Origin: Micromonospora aurantiaca ATCC 27029
Lineage (GTDB): Bacteria > Actinomycetota > Actinomycetes > Mycobacteriales > Micromonosporaceae
Reading direction: 5' to 3'
DNA: 64,000 nucleotides
Assembly (NCBI RefSeq): GCF_000145235.1
Contig: NC_014391.1
Location: 6,405,501-6,469,500 of the forward strand
In this document: piece after piece, positions 33,899-42,317 of the stretch
Layout of the letters: each line of letters starts with the position of its first letter
Position numbering within the stretch: the stretch's first letter is position 1
Made by a program: the position numbers and the translations under genes
Notes under the pieces: generated by a model
Seen by the model: only the letters and a program-made list of their open reading frames with translations
The model's database searches: none
What the model was told of the DNA's origin: nothing

Positions 33899-34930
33899 TC
33901 AGCGCTCGTCGCGGCGGCGGGCGGCCGGGCGGCGAGGCCTCTCCGGGACACGGCGGCGGCGCTCGGGTTCGCGCTGCCCGCGTGCCGTCCGGCTGCGGGC
34001 ACGCTCCGGCTCGGTCAGGACCGGCTCGTCGGCGTACTCGTCGTCGTCGAAGTCGTTGCCCTCGTCGTAGGCGGCGTACTCGTCGTCGGCTGGCCCGGCG
34101 TCTCCCCGCTCCTCCCGGAGCGCGGTTCCGTGGTCCTTGACGACCTGGGAGTCCTCGATCTCGCCGCGCCAGCCCTCGACCGCGTCCGGGTCGAGCACGG
34201 TCCGGGTCATCACGTGCCGGACGAAGTGCTTCAGCTCCAGCCGGACCCGCCGGCCCTGCGCCCGCCACAGGTTGCCGGTGTGCTCGAAGAAGCCCTGCGG
34301 GTGGTACTCCAGCACGACCAGGATCCGGGTCAGCTCCGGGGCGACCTCGTGGAAGCTGACGGTGCCGTCGACCGAGCCCTTCTCGCCCTTCGACCGCCAG
34401 TGGACGAGCCGGTCCGGGATCTGCCGGACGATCGTCGACTCCCAGCTCCGGTGCGACCAGAGCACCTGCGCCTTCCAGGTCATCTTCTCGTCGGCGTCGC
34501 AGTCGGCCTGCTCGACCTTCTTCATGAAGCTCGGGAAGTCGCCGAACGTCGTCCACTGGTTGTAGGCGACCCGGACCGGCACGCCGACCTCGACGGTCTC
34601 GACGATGTTGGTGACCTTGAGCTTCTGGCCGCCGTCCCGGCCACCCTTGCGACCGAACGCCGCCATCAGCTTCTCCTTACCGCCGGCCAGGCCGGCATGG
34701 AACATCGCCCTCACCGGGGAGGCACCCTCGGCGAGCCGTTGCGCGCCGGTGGCGGCGGCGACCAGGCCAGGATCGCCGCCCTGCTTCGCGTACTCGCTCA
34801 GCCGCCCGGTGGCGTCGGTGACCCGTTCGGTGACCACCTGCACGGCCCGCTCACCGAGCGCGGAGGCGAGGTTGCGCAGCTCGCCGCCGATCTGGTCGCG
34901 GGCCCGGTCGGCCAGGCTGCCCGTCGCCAC
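33899..34930 (-). CDS. SRPBCC (polyketide-cyclase/START-like) family protein
   Basis: The 343-residue protein has a helical N-terminal 100 residues and a START-like SRPBCC domain (about 105-250) with NIVETVEVGVPVRVAYNQWTTFGDFPSFMKKVEQ and SVDGTVSFHEVAPELTRILVVLEY. The C-terminal 80 residues are acidic (DDEYAAYDEGNDFDDD) then basic with many Arg. Ligand unknown. GTG 34930 start; a 3-bp gap separates it from the upstream gene, so they form a two-gene operon. Pairs of this kind are also seen in actinomycete gas-vesicle loci (recollection), but no gvp structural gene is here. Confidence 0.75.
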   Translation of the reverse strand: MATGSLADRARDQIGGELRNLASALGERAVQVVTERVTDATGRLSEYAKQGGDPGLVAAATGAQRLAEGASPVRAMFHAGLAGGKEKLMAAFGRKGGRDGGQKLKVTNIVETVEVGVPVRVAYNQWTTFGDFPSFMKKVEQADCDADEKMTWKAQVLWSHRSWESTIVRQIPDRLVHWRSKGEKGSVDGTVSFHEVAPELTRILVVLEYHPQGFFEHTGNLWRAQGRRVRLELKHFVRHVMTRTVLDPDAVEGWRGEIEDSQVVKDHGTALREERGDAGPADDEYAAYDEGNDFDDDEYADEPVLTEPERARSRTARGQREPERRRRVPERPRRPAARRRDER

Positions 34931-34933
34931 GGC

Positions 34934-35389
34934 TCACCGCCCCCGATCGGCTCGGGCCGGCACCGGCGCGCCGGGCTGGTCGTCCAGTTCCTGCTCCTCG
35001 TCCGGCGCGGAACGCTCGGCGCCCGGCCCGGAACGGTCCTCGTCCGACGCGGAACGCCCGGCGTCCGGCCGGCCCGTACCCGCCTTGCGGCGCAACGCAC
35101 CGGCGCCCTCACGCAGTCGTCCGCCGATGGCGTCGATGCCGTTGCCGGCGGCGGCGGTCGCGGCCGCGCGGCCCGCGGCCACCAGCGGCGGTGCCAGCCC
35201 GCCGAGGTTGCGCAGCTGCGGGTTCGCGGCCATCAGGTCCGCGCCGAGCTGCTTCAGGCCGCCCGGGCGCCGACTGGCCCGCCCGGCGGCGACCGCCGCG
35301 GCGAGCGTCAGCGCGGTACGCATCTTCTTCCGGCGACCCAGCAGGTAGCCGAGACCGACGGCGAACGCCACCCGTGTTCCGCTCTTCAT
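34934..35389 (-). CDS. small membrane-associated hypothetical protein
   Basis: The 151-residue protein starts MKSGTRVAFAVGLGYLLGRRKK, a short hydrophobic segment with positive flank, followed by another hydrophobic helix (ALTLAAAVAAG) and a Gly/Ala-rich region. The tail is charged (SASDEDRSGPGAERSAPDEE). No known domain. It is 3 bp upstream of the SRPBCC gene and almost certainly co-expressed. Confidence 0.65.
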   Translation of the reverse strand: MKSGTRVAFAVGLGYLLGRRKKMRTALTLAAAVAAGRASRRPGGLKQLGADLMAANPQLRNLGGLAPPLVAAGRAAATAAAGNGIDAIGGRLREGAGALRRKAGTGRPDAGRSASDEDRSGPGAERSAPDEEQELDDQPGAPVPARADRGR

Positions 35390-35539
35390 CCGCTCTCCTC
35401 CGCGCTCCCCGGGAAAGTCAGGGCCCGGAGACGCGGGCAGTACCCGTCACCCCCTCGGCAAAACACTTCCGTGCAAGCACGAAACCACCCACCGAGGCGA
35501 CTCTGAGCAGGAGAAACGTGATCGGGGAAGGAAGCGGGG

Positions 35540-36049
35540 TCAGCGGATCGGCAGGGCCGAATCCAGGGACATCCGGGCGTGCAGCACTCCATCTTCCTCA
35601 CGCAGTTCCGCGCCGCACTTACGCAGCACCGAGATCGCCCCCGCGTTGTCCGGCGTGGTGTTCGCGACCACCGTGTGCATCCCGGCCCCGGCGGCGACGT
35701 GCAGCAACTGCCGCAGCGCCGCGGCGCCCAGGCCCCGGCCCCGCGCGGACCGGCCGAGCCACATGCCGGTCTCCACTGTTCCCGGCTCGTCCCGGCGGGT
35801 CATCCGCACCATGCCGACGACCTCACCGCCGGAGACGATCGCGTACATGGCGGTGCCGGTCGGGCCGTTCAGCCCGCCGAGGCTGGCGCGGTGAAACTCG
35901 CGGAACGCGTCGCGGCGGGCCAGCGACCAGCCCGCGGGGGCGTCCACCGGAGGCATGACGTCCTCCGGTTCCGCCTCGGCCGCCGCTACGGAGAGCAACG
36001 GTTCCAGGTTCCGTTCGTCCACCGGCTCCAGCCGTACAGCACCCGTCAC
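35540..36049 (-). CDS. GNAT acetyltransferase
   Basis: The 169-residue protein has RLEPVDERNLEPLLSV at the N-terminus, VGMVRMTRRDEPGTVETGMWLGRSARGRGLGAAALRQLL (acetyl-CoA loop) and a RimJ/L-like ending (NAGAISVLRKCGAE). It is a single-domain GNAT similar to RimL-type transferases; acceptor unknown. GTG 36049 start. The stop is 151 bp from the divergent small-protein gene at 35389. Confidence 0.82.
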   Translation of the reverse strand: MTGAVRLEPVDERNLEPLLSVAAAEAEPEDVMPPVDAPAGWSLARRDAFREFHRASLGGLNGPTGTAMYAIVSGGEVVGMVRMTRRDEPGTVETGMWLGRSARGRGLGAAALRQLLHVAAGAGMHTVVANTTPDNAGAISVLRKCGAELREEDGVLHARMSLDSALPIR

Positions 36050-36188
36050 GTCGCGCAGTCTGCCGCGCGTGGTCCGGGTCGTCCACCCCTTTGGGGAGGG
36101 ATTGCCGCTATGGCCGACCGCCTCGTCCGGTCGTACCCCCGGGGTGTTCCCGCCTCACGCTGCGTTGTCATCCGACCGGTCGTTCCGA

Positions 36189-36204
36189 CGTGAGCGTGCT
36201 CACG
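36189..36204. terminator. short hairpin at the PP2C gene end
   Basis: CGTGAGC-GT-GCTCACG forms a 7-bp stem and overlaps the stop codon of the PP2C-like gene. It could end that transcript; the small loop makes this uncertain. Confidence 0.4.
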
Positions 36205-37102
36205 CCGAAGGGCCGAACTCGCAGAGCACAGCCGAGGCGTCGTCGGTGCGCTTGTGCCGCCGCAGCCGGTCCGGGTGGTCCCGCTCGGCAGCGCGGACCC
36301 GGTCGATCAGCCCTTCCGGACCCTCCACGGTCAGCACCTCCAGCAACCCGGCCCAGTCGAACAGGCCGAACTGGTCGACAGCGCAGGAGGCGCCGTCACT
36401 GAGCAGCGCGGCCCGCCGCAGCGCACCCGGACCGCGCAGCGGAAGCGTCCCGGTGAGCGCGTGGTACGCCGCGTCCGGGTCGCTCGCCGCCGCCCAGTAG
36501 CCGTGGGTGCGGTTCATCCGGGTCCGCTGCACGGTCGTCGCGTGCCGGAACCGGGTCACCGGGTCGGTCTCGCCGTCCGGCAGTGCGGCGACGCTGCGGC
36601 GCAGGTCCGCCACCGCGTCGGCCAGCCGGTCGTCGGTGACCACCTCGATCCCCTGGTCGGTGTCGAGCACCAGTGGGCTGTCGCAGAGCACCAGGTAGTC
36701 GACCCGGTCGCCGCTGTGCCGGAGCAGGCAGACGGTGGAGGACGGGGTGCCGGGATGGTCGAGGTCACACGTTCCGCCGTGATCGGCCCGCACCGCGAGG
36801 ATCGCCGCCGCGAGGCTGCTCATCAGCGTGGCGGCGGGGCGGGCCGCGATCGCCAGGCCGATCCGGGCGGCCAGGTGCCGGACGTACCAGGCGGGACCGT
36901 GCACGCAGCCGGTGTCGAAACCCTCGGGCACCGTCGCGCCGTCGAGGACGCCGACGAGCGGGCCGAACCGGAAGACCGCGTCCTCGTTCTCCGGTCGGCC
37001 GGGCGCCGGGTCGGAGGCGGAACGCACCCGCATCACCGGCGCCTCCGCGACCGGGCGGGCCGGCCTGCTGCCGATCGCGTACCGGCGGTCTGGTGCCCCC
37101 AT
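36200..37102 (-). CDS. PP2C-type protein phosphatase
   Basis: The 300-residue protein has the PP2C metal-binding motifs ENEDAVFRFGPLVGVLDGATVPEG (N-terminal), ALLSDGASCAVDQFG and TDDASAVLCEF (C-terminal). It should be a soluble Ser/Thr phosphatase needing Mn2+/Mg2+. The usual GHSR segment is not obvious, so it belongs to a divergent PP2C subgroup. The protein it acts on is unknown; no kinase is next to it. Confidence 0.8.
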   Translation of the reverse strand: MGAPDRRYAIGSRPARPVAEAPVMRVRSASDPAPGRPENEDAVFRFGPLVGVLDGATVPEGFDTGCVHGPAWYVRHLAARIGLAIAARPAATLMSSLAAAILAVRADHGGTCDLDHPGTPSSTVCLLRHSGDRVDYLVLCDSPLVLDTDQGIEVVTDDRLADAVADLRRSVAALPDGETDPVTRFRHATTVQRTRMNRTHGYWAAASDPDAAYHALTGTLPLRGPGALRRAALLSDGASCAVDQFGLFDWAGLLEVLTVEGPEGLIDRVRAAERDHPDRLRRHKRTDDASAVLCEFGPSA

Positions 37103-37254
37103 CGTCGGCCTCCGTTCGTCGTCGCGGGCCGCCTACCCGGACCGCGGCCGGTCATCCGCCGGCCGACCCGATCGAGGTAACCGTGCGTCATCTTCTCCGG
37201 ACTTTCGGTAGCGTCGGACGCGACCGGGTCGGTCCCGGCGACAGGGGGTTCGAG

Positions 37255-37467
37255 ATGTTGGAGCGGTTGCACGAGGGCGGCATCCGGGCGGAGCACGCCT
37301 ACCTCGCCGGGTTCGTCAGCATCGGCCTCTCGGTGACCAGCTGGTTCCTCTCCAAGCACATGGAGCGCGCCGGGGTGGCGCGGGCGGACCGCTGGGGCAT
37401 CTTCATCGGCGAGTGGGCCCCGACGTTCTTCGCCATCGGCAACGGGTTGCGCACGTACGAGAAGTGA
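37255..37467 (+). CDS. small membrane protein
   Basis: The 70-residue protein has a hydrophobic middle (AYLAGFVSIGLSVTSWFLS) and a second hydrophobic part (GIFIGEWAPTFFAIGNGL), so probably two membrane segments, with a short charged N-terminus. The start at 37255 is preceded by a GGGGG stretch. Similar 60-75-residue proteins are widespread in actinomycetes; function unknown. Confidence 0.7.
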   Translation: MLERLHEGGIRAEHAYLAGFVSIGLSVTSWFLSKHMERAGVARADRWGIFIGEWAPTFFAIGNGLRTYEK

Positions 37468-37473
37468 CGCCGG

Positions 37474-37953
37474 TCAGCGGCGCCGGTTACGGGCACGCGA
37501 CGAGCGCAGCCGACGCAGCCGGCCGATCAGCACGGGCTCGGCGGCGAGCGCGGCCGGCTGGTCGAGCAGGGCGTTGAGCAGCTGGTAGTAGCGGGTCGCG
37601 GAGAGCCCGAACGTGTCCCGGATGGCTTGTTCCTTGGCGCCGGCGTGCTTCCACCACTGCGCCTCGAACGCGAGGATCCGCTGCTCCCGCTCGGTCAGGC
37701 CGGCCGGCGTCGTTCCTACAGCGGCCGCATCTGCCGCGTCTGGACCGGCCTGCTCGACCGGCGCGGCGGACTCGACGGGCGGCGAGGCGGGCCCGGCCGT
37801 GGCGGGCTCGGCGGGCCGGGCGGACTCCGACGGCGCGGTGGACTCGACGGGCGGAGCGGTGCGCGGTGGCGGAACCGTCCCGCCCGCGTGGCGCGTACCC
37901 GCTGCCGGGCCGGACCGGTCGACGGCGGCCCGCTGCGAGGCGTCGGCGGACAT
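37474..37953 (-). CDS. DUF3263 domain protein
   Basis: The 159-residue protein has a Pro/Ala-rich N-terminal half and a C-terminal DUF3263 domain: LTEREQRILAFEAQWWKHAGAKEQAIRDTFGLSATRYYQLLNALLDQPAALAAEPVLIGRLRRLR. The domain is helical and HTH-like, so DNA binding is possible. Its extended acidic N-terminus is unusual, since many members are about 80-100 residues. Confidence 0.88.
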   Translation of the reverse strand: MSADASQRAAVDRSGPAAGTRHAGGTVPPPRTAPPVESTAPSESARPAEPATAGPASPPVESAAPVEQAGPDAADAAAVGTTPAGLTEREQRILAFEAQWWKHAGAKEQAIRDTFGLSATRYYQLLNALLDQPAALAAEPVLIGRLRRLRSSRARNRRR

Positions 37954-38050
37954 GGCGCTCCTCTCCGACGGCGGGTGACCGGCACGCGGAGCGCGCCGGC
38001 CGGGGGAGCCCCAGCGTAACCAGGGCCGCCCCCGGCCGCATCGGACGCGG

Positions 38051-38086
38051 GGTCCGCGCCGCCGGCACCGGCCGGCGGCGCGGACC
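38051..38086 (-). terminator. 15-bp perfect stem terminator of the ABC permease
   Basis: GGTCCGCGCCGCCGG (38051-38065) pairs perfectly with CCGGCGGCGCGGACC (38072-38086) across a 6-base loop, directly after the stop codon of the permease gene at 38090. Confidence 0.75.
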
Positions 38087-38089
38087 AGG

Positions 38090-39103
38090 TCAGGCGATGT
38101 CCCGCCGGCGCATCGTCCAGAACGCGGCCGCCAACGCGCCCACCAGCGCCACGCCGAACACCACAGCCGACTGCTGCCAGGTGACCACGTACGTCGCAGG
38201 CTCGCAGGCGCCCTGGGAGAACTGGCAGGTGTCGTAGTCGAACAGTTCCGCCTGCTTCAGAAACCACGACTGGGCGTACGTGGACAGCACGTACCGGTCA
38301 CCGAACTGGACGCCGAGCACGGCGACCGCGATCCGGATGCCGATCTCGCTCACCGCGAAGATGCCCACCGCCGCGCCGAGCGCCATCGCCGTGTGCCGGC
38401 CGAGCGAGGCCAGCGCGAACCCGACCGCCGCCACGAGCAGCGTCATCCCCAGCGCCCGCAGACCGTCCAGCCCGATCGACTGCCACACTCCGGCGGTCAT
38501 CTTCGCGGTGCTGCCGCGCAGGCTGGCGATCAGCCAGAACGCCGCCGTCCAGAGCGCACCGAGCACCACGGTCAGGCCGAACACGGTGGTGAGCAGGGCG
38601 GCCAGCTTCGTGCCCAGCACGGTCAGTCGTTTCGGCCGCCAGAGCAACAGGTTCATCATTCCGCCGGTGTTCCACTCGGCGCCCACGAAGGAGGCGCCGA
38701 CGATGAAGCCAAACAGCGCCACGGAGGCGGCGAACACGGCGATGAACAGGGGGAACTCGGCCCGGAAGTCGAACTGGTACGGCAGGTACCACTTCGCCTC
38801 GAACATGTCGGGCTGCGGCTGGTAGTCCTTGCCGCAGTTCGGGCCGTACCGTTCCTCGGTCTTCTCGCCGCGCGCCTGGGCCGCCTCGCACTCCGCGATG
38901 GTGCGCTTCCATTCCGTCATCGCGGACTGGTAGTCGTTGTTCGCCTTGGCCTCGGCCTCGGCCACCACGACGGGCGAGAGCTTCTCGCTGGAGAAGCTGA
39001 ACGCGGTCGCGACGGTGGCCAGGCCGAGCACCAGCAGCACGAGCATCAGCCGGGTCACCCGGCGCTTGCCGAGCCGGCGCAGCTCGGTGACGAACAGGCT
39101 CAT
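38090..39103 (-). CDS. ABC-2 type transporter permease
   Basis: The 337-residue protein has one N-terminal helix, a periplasmic-type loop of about 90 residues with two Cys (about 70-105: IAECEAAQARG and YGPNCGKDY), then five or six helices (FIAVFAASVALFGFIVGASFVGAEWNTGGMMNLLLW..., LAALLTTVFGLTVVLGALW). AEWNTGGM and LLLWRPKR form the ABC-2 contact region. ATG 39103 has AGGAGG in front and overlaps the ATPase gene by 4 bases. Confidence 0.9.
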   Translation of the reverse strand: MSLFVTELRRLGKRRVTRLMLVLLVLGLATVATAFSFSSEKLSPVVVAEAEAKANNDYQSAMTEWKRTIAECEAAQARGEKTEERYGPNCGKDYQPQPDMFEAKWYLPYQFDFRAEFPLFIAVFAASVALFGFIVGASFVGAEWNTGGMMNLLLWRPKRLTVLGTKLAALLTTVFGLTVVLGALWTAAFWLIASLRGSTAKMTAGVWQSIGLDGLRALGMTLLVAAVGFALASLGRHTAMALGAAVGIFAVSEIGIRIAVAVLGVQFGDRYVLSTYAQSWFLKQAELFDYDTCQFSQGACEPATYVVTWQQSAVVFGVALVGALAAAFWTMRRRDIA

Positions 39104-40098
39104 GCGCCCCAACCTCCTGCGGTGCCGGTCTGGTCGACCTTGGCGGACTGATCGACCTGACGGTGCTGGCCGGGGACCGGCGCGGTGGCGGTCAGTTCGA
39201 GGAAGACGCTCTCCAGGTCGACAGCGACCGGGGTGAGCTCGCTGACGTACAGGCCCTGCTCGGCGAGGAGCCGGCTGACGGTGGCCGGCTTGTCCACGCC
39301 GGACAGCATCAGGTGGTCCGGCTCGGCGGCCACGTGGACCCCGGCGCGGGTGAGCGCGTCGGCGGCCTGGGGCAGGTCGCTGACCGCCTCCAGGCGTACC
39401 CGCACGGAGCCCTGGGAGTGGGCCGCGAGCACCTGCTCGACCGGCCCGAAGGCGACCCGGCGGCCGAGCGAGATGATGGTGACCGAGTCGCAGATGAGCT
39501 GGATCTCGCCCAGGATGTGGCTGGAGAGCACCACAGTCATCCCGGCCTCGGACAGCTCACGCATCAGCCCGCGCATCTCCCGGATGCCGCCCGGGTCGAG
39601 GCCGTTCGCGGGCTCGTCGAGGATCAGCAGCTTGGGGTTCTTGAGCAGCGCGGAGGCGACCGCGAGGCGCTGCTTCATGCCGAGCGAGTAGGTCTTCACC
39701 CGCTCGCCGGCCCGGTCGCGCAGCCCGACCAGCTCCAGCACCTCGTCCACGCGCTGCTTGGGCAGCTCACCGGCCTGCGCGAGCAGGCCCAGCGTGTCGC
39801 GGGCGGAGAAGTGCGGGAAGAACTGCGGACTCTCCACGATGGCGCCGACCTGCCCGGCGACCGCCGGCAGCGCGTGCGGCAGTTCCTGGCCGAGAATGGC
39901 CATCCGGCCGCCGTTGGGCCGGATCAGGCCCAGCAGCGTACGCAGCGTGGTGGTCTTGCCCGAGCCGTTCGGGCCGAGGAAGCCGTGCACCTGGCCGGCC
40001 TCGACTCGCATGTCGAAGCCGTCGAGCGCGTGGCGGACCCCGCGTTTCCGGCTCCGGTACGTCTTGCGGAGACCTTCGATCTCCAGGACAGCCGACAC
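39100..40098 (-). CDS. ABC transporter ATP-binding protein
   Basis: The 332-residue protein has Walker A GFLGPNGSGKTTTLRTLL, signature YSLGMKQRLAVASAL, Walker B LLILDEPANGLDP and H-loop VVLSSHILGEI, plus an ABC-2 exporter C-terminal extension of about 100 residues. It should pair with the permease just downstream. GTG 40098 is chosen because GGGAGG lies 8 bases upstream. The promoter region holds two ATACC-type palindromes. Confidence 0.93.
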   Translation of the reverse strand: MSAVLEIEGLRKTYRSRKRGVRHALDGFDMRVEAGQVHGFLGPNGSGKTTTLRTLLGLIRPNGGRMAILGQELPHALPAVAGQVGAIVESPQFFPHFSARDTLGLLAQAGELPKQRVDEVLELVGLRDRAGERVKTYSLGMKQRLAVASALLKNPKLLILDEPANGLDPGGIREMRGLMRELSEAGMTVVLSSHILGEIQLICDSVTIISLGRRVAFGPVEQVLAAHSQGSVRVRLEAVSDLPQAADALTRAGVHVAAEPDHLMLSGVDKPATVSRLLAEQGLYVSELTPVAVDLESVFLELTATAPVPGQHRQVDQSAKVDQTGTAGGWGA

Positions 40099-40135
40099 AG
40101 CTGACCTCCCCCGATAAGTAGGCGTCAGCGACACC

Positions 40136-40170
40136 ATACGCGGTATGCAACGGAAGGCAATACCCGGTAT
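40136..40170 (-). promoter_or_regulatory. ABC operon promoter with two ATACCSGGTAT-type operators
   Basis: ATACGCGGTAT (40136-40146) and ATACCCGGTAT (40160-40170) are 11-bp palindromic sites 24 bp apart. On the minus strand a possible -35 TTGCCT and -10 TATGGT (16-base spacing) sit among them. GntR/YtrA-type regulators commonly control such ABC operons (established family knowledge), but no regulator gene is adjacent. Confidence 0.5.
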
Positions 40171-40181
40171 GCAGTGTCGGC

Positions 40182-40238
40182 GTGTTAAAAAGGGGCCCCT
40201 CCTCTACCGCAGGCGTTAAGAAGGGGCCCTTCCTTGCA
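40182..40238. repeat. GGGGCCCC dispersed repeat pair, copy B
   Basis: GTTAAAAAGGGGCCCCTCCT, linker CTACCGCAGG and GTTAAGAAGGGGCCCTTCCT form the element. It lies directly after the stop codon of the DeoR-type regulator and upstream of the ABC operon promoter. Same family as 15303-15359 and the copies near 54.4 kb. Confidence 0.85.
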
Positions 40239-40240
40239 CG

Positions 40241-41026
40241 TCAGGCGCAGACGACGTGGACGCCCGCCTCACGGAACGCCGCCACCACGTCCGGCGACGC
40301 GCCGGAGTCGGTCACCAGCGTCTCGACCCGGTCCACCGGGCAGATCCGGGCGAACGCGTGCCCGCCGAGCTTCGACGAGTCAGCTATCACGACGACCCGC
40401 TTGGCCCGGGCCACCATGAGGCTGTTCATGGCCGCCTCGCCCTCGTGGTGCGCGGCGGCGCCGAGCTGCGGGTCGATCGCGTCCACGCCGAGCAGCGCCA
40501 CGTCCAGCGTGACCTCGCGCAGCAGCGCCCCGCCGAGCGGGCCGACCAGCTCGAACGACTTCGGCCGGACCACGCCGCCGGCCACCACCACCTTCATCCG
40601 CGAGCGCACCAGCAGCTCGTTGGCGATGTTCAGCGCGTTCGTCACCACTGTGAGCTGGGCACCCTCGGCGCTGGTGTTGAGGTCGGGGCGGACGGCGAGC
40701 GCCCGCGCCACCTCGGTGCTCGTGGTGCCGCCGTTGAGACCGACGACGGTGCCCGGCGACACGAGCGCGGCGGCGGCGGTGCCGATCCGCTGCTTCTCGG
40801 CCGAGTGCTTCGCGGTCTTGTAGCGCAGCGGCAGGTCGTAGGAGACGCCGTTGGCGACCGCGCCACCCCGGGTACGGGTGATCATCTGCTGCTGGGCGAG
40901 CTGGTCGAAGTCGCGCCGGATGGTGGCCTGGGAGACGTCGAGCCGCCCGGCCGCCTCCTCGACGCTGACCCGGCCGCTGTCGGTCAGCATCTCCAGCAGC
41001 GCGTTCCAGCGCGCGTAGCGGTCCAC
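40241..41026 (-). CDS. DeoR/GlpR-family transcriptional regulator
   Basis: The 261-residue protein has the DeoR helix-turn-helix (RVSVEEAAGRLDVSQATIRRDFDQLAQQQMITRTRGGAV, about 18-57) and a C-terminal DeoR sugar-phosphate sensor domain (GLNGGTTSTEVARAL, VDAIDPQLGAAAHHEGEAAMN, IADSSKLGG). Such proteins repress sugar operons until a phosphorylated sugar binds. It is divergent from the SIS-ROK-nagA operon, its likely target. GTG 41026 has GGGAGGG 9 bases upstream. Confidence 0.92.
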   Translation of the reverse strand: MDRYARWNALLEMLTDSGRVSVEEAAGRLDVSQATIRRDFDQLAQQQMITRTRGGAVANGVSYDLPLRYKTAKHSAEKQRIGTAAAALVSPGTVVGLNGGTTSTEVARALAVRPDLNTSAEGAQLTVVTNALNIANELLVRSRMKVVVAGGVVRPKSFELVGPLGGALLREVTLDVALLGVDAIDPQLGAAAHHEGEAAMNSLMVARAKRVVVIADSSKLGGHAFARICPVDRVETLVTDSGASPDVVAAFREAGVHVVCA

Positions 41027-41047
41027 CGCGGGGCCCTCCCCAGACTG

Positions 41048-41200
41048 TGCGTGAACGGTGATCGGTTGCGTGCACACTAGTGCGCGAAACTGGGTCCACG
41101 CAAAACCTGCGCTGCGCGAACGGGGAGACGGTTGCCACGGCCACCAGGTTTCACGCAGAATGACGCGCGAAAGGCGGCCGTATCGCGCCGTATTGCGCAA
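41048..41200. promoter_or_regulatory. repeated TGCGCGAA-type operator half-sites
   Basis: The divergent DeoR/SIS region holds at least seven copies of a TGCGYGAA-like motif in both orientations: TGCGTGAA 41048, TGCGCGAAAC 41081, CCACGCAAAAC 41096, TGCGCGAACG 41113, TTTCACGCA 41149, GCGCGAAAG 41165 and TTGCGCAA 41193. Such arrays are typical of DeoR-type operators. The regulator coded next door is the obvious candidate. Confidence 0.55.
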
Positions 41201-41224
41201 GGTCTCCCCTGGGGAGGAGTTGTC

Positions 41225-42154
41225 ATGGCGTACGTGCACGCGGAGATCGCGAGCCAGCCCGACTGCTGGCGGGAGGCGGCGCGACTCGCCCCGACCGTCG
41301 CCGAGCACCTGCCGCGCCCCGGCGAGCGGGTCGCCGTGGTCGGTTGCGGCACGTCGTGGTTCATGGCGATGGCGTACGCCGGGCTGCGCGAGGCCGCCGG
41401 CCAGGGCGAGACCGACGCCTTCCAGGCCAGCGAGTTCCCGGCCGGCCGGAACTACGACCGGCTGATCGCGATCACCCGCTCCGGCACCACCACCGAGGTG
41501 CTCGACCTGCTCACCGCGCTGCGCGGGCGGATCCCCACCACGGTCCTGGTCGGCGACCCCGACTCGGCCGCCGTCGCGCTCGCCGACGCCACGGTCGCGC
41601 TGCCCTTCGCCGACGAGCGGTCGGTGGTGCAGACCCGCTTCGCCACCACCGCGCTGGCGCTGCTGCGCGCCCACCTCGGCGAGGACCTCGGACGGCTGGC
41701 TGCCGACGCCGAGGTGGCCGTACGCGCCCCGCTGCCGATCGACCCGGCCGGCATCGAGCAGGTCACCTTCCTCGGTCGCGGCTGGACCGTCGGGCTGGCC
41801 CAGGAGGCCGCGCTGAAGTGCCGCGAGGCGGCCACGTTCTGGGCCGAGGCGTACCCGGCCATGGACTACCGGCACGGCCCGATCTCGGTCGCCGCGCCCG
41901 GCCGGCTGGTCTGGGCGCTCGGCGAGATCCCGGACGGCCTGCCCGAGGACGTGGCCGCGACCGGCGCCGCTTTCGTGCACAGCCGCACGCACGGCTGGCG
42001 CACGGTGCTGACGAGCTGGTCGGCCGGCCGCAACCCGGTCGACCCGATGGCCGACCTGATCCTGGCCCAGCGCTTCGCGGTCGCGCTCGCCACCAGCCGC
42101 GGCCTCGACCCGGACGCGCCGCGCCACCTGACCCGGTCCGTGGTCCTGGCATGA
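41225..42154 (+). CDS. SIS-domain sugar-phosphate isomerase/aldolase (AgaS/GlmS-C-like)
   Basis: The 309-residue protein has two SIS domains, with VVGCGTSWFMAMAYAGLRE (first phosphosugar-binding loop), TRSGTTTEVLDLLTALRG (second) and LKCREAATFWAEAYPAMDYRHGPIS (C-terminal SIS). This is the isomerase half of GlmS, without the glutaminase domain, as in AgaS/FrlB-type enzymes of amino-sugar and fructosamine catabolism. In this operon it probably deaminates or isomerises glucosamine-6-P or a relative. GGGGAGGAG lies before the ATG. The stop overlaps the first repeat ATG. Confidence 0.88.
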   Translation: MAYVHAEIASQPDCWREAARLAPTVAEHLPRPGERVAVVGCGTSWFMAMAYAGLREAAGQGETDAFQASEFPAGRNYDRLIAITRSGTTTEVLDLLTALRGRIPTTVLVGDPDSAAVALADATVALPFADERSVVQTRFATTALALLRAHLGEDLGRLAADAEVAVRAPLPIDPAGIEQVTFLGRGWTVGLAQEAALKCREAATFWAEAYPAMDYRHGPISVAAPGRLVWALGEIPDGLPEDVAATGAAFVHSRTHGWRTVLTSWSAGRNPVDPMADLILAQRFAVALATSRGLDPDAPRHLTRSVVLA

Positions 42155-42317
42155 GCGAACGCACCGAGCGCAGCGAGGGCCGTGAGCGCATGCGAAGCCG
42201 GCACGGCATGAGCGAACGCACCGAGCGCAGCGAGGGCCGTGAGCGCATGCGAAGCCGGCACGGCATGAGCGAACGCACCGAGCGCAGCGAGGGCCGTGAG
42301 CGCATGCGAAGCCGGCA
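42151..42317. repeat. 57-bp tandem repeat, three copies
   Basis: Units begin at 42151, 42208 and 42265 (the last truncated at its 3' end). Each starts ATGAGCGAACGCACCGAGCG and is 57 bp (19 codons) long. Highly charged and arginine-rich in translation; the copies are identical or nearly so. Similar units near gene borders are known from Micromonospora/Salinispora genomes (recollection). Confidence 0.95.

Noticed and set aside
33899..35389. Gas vesicle gene cluster
   Set aside because: Only an SRPBCC protein and a small hydrophobic protein are present; no gvpA, gvpF/L or other structural gene is in the window.
42151..42317. Tandem 57-bp repeats as a CRISPR array
   Set aside because: Units are contiguous and identical with no spacers between them, are in frame with an ORF, and no cas genes are present.
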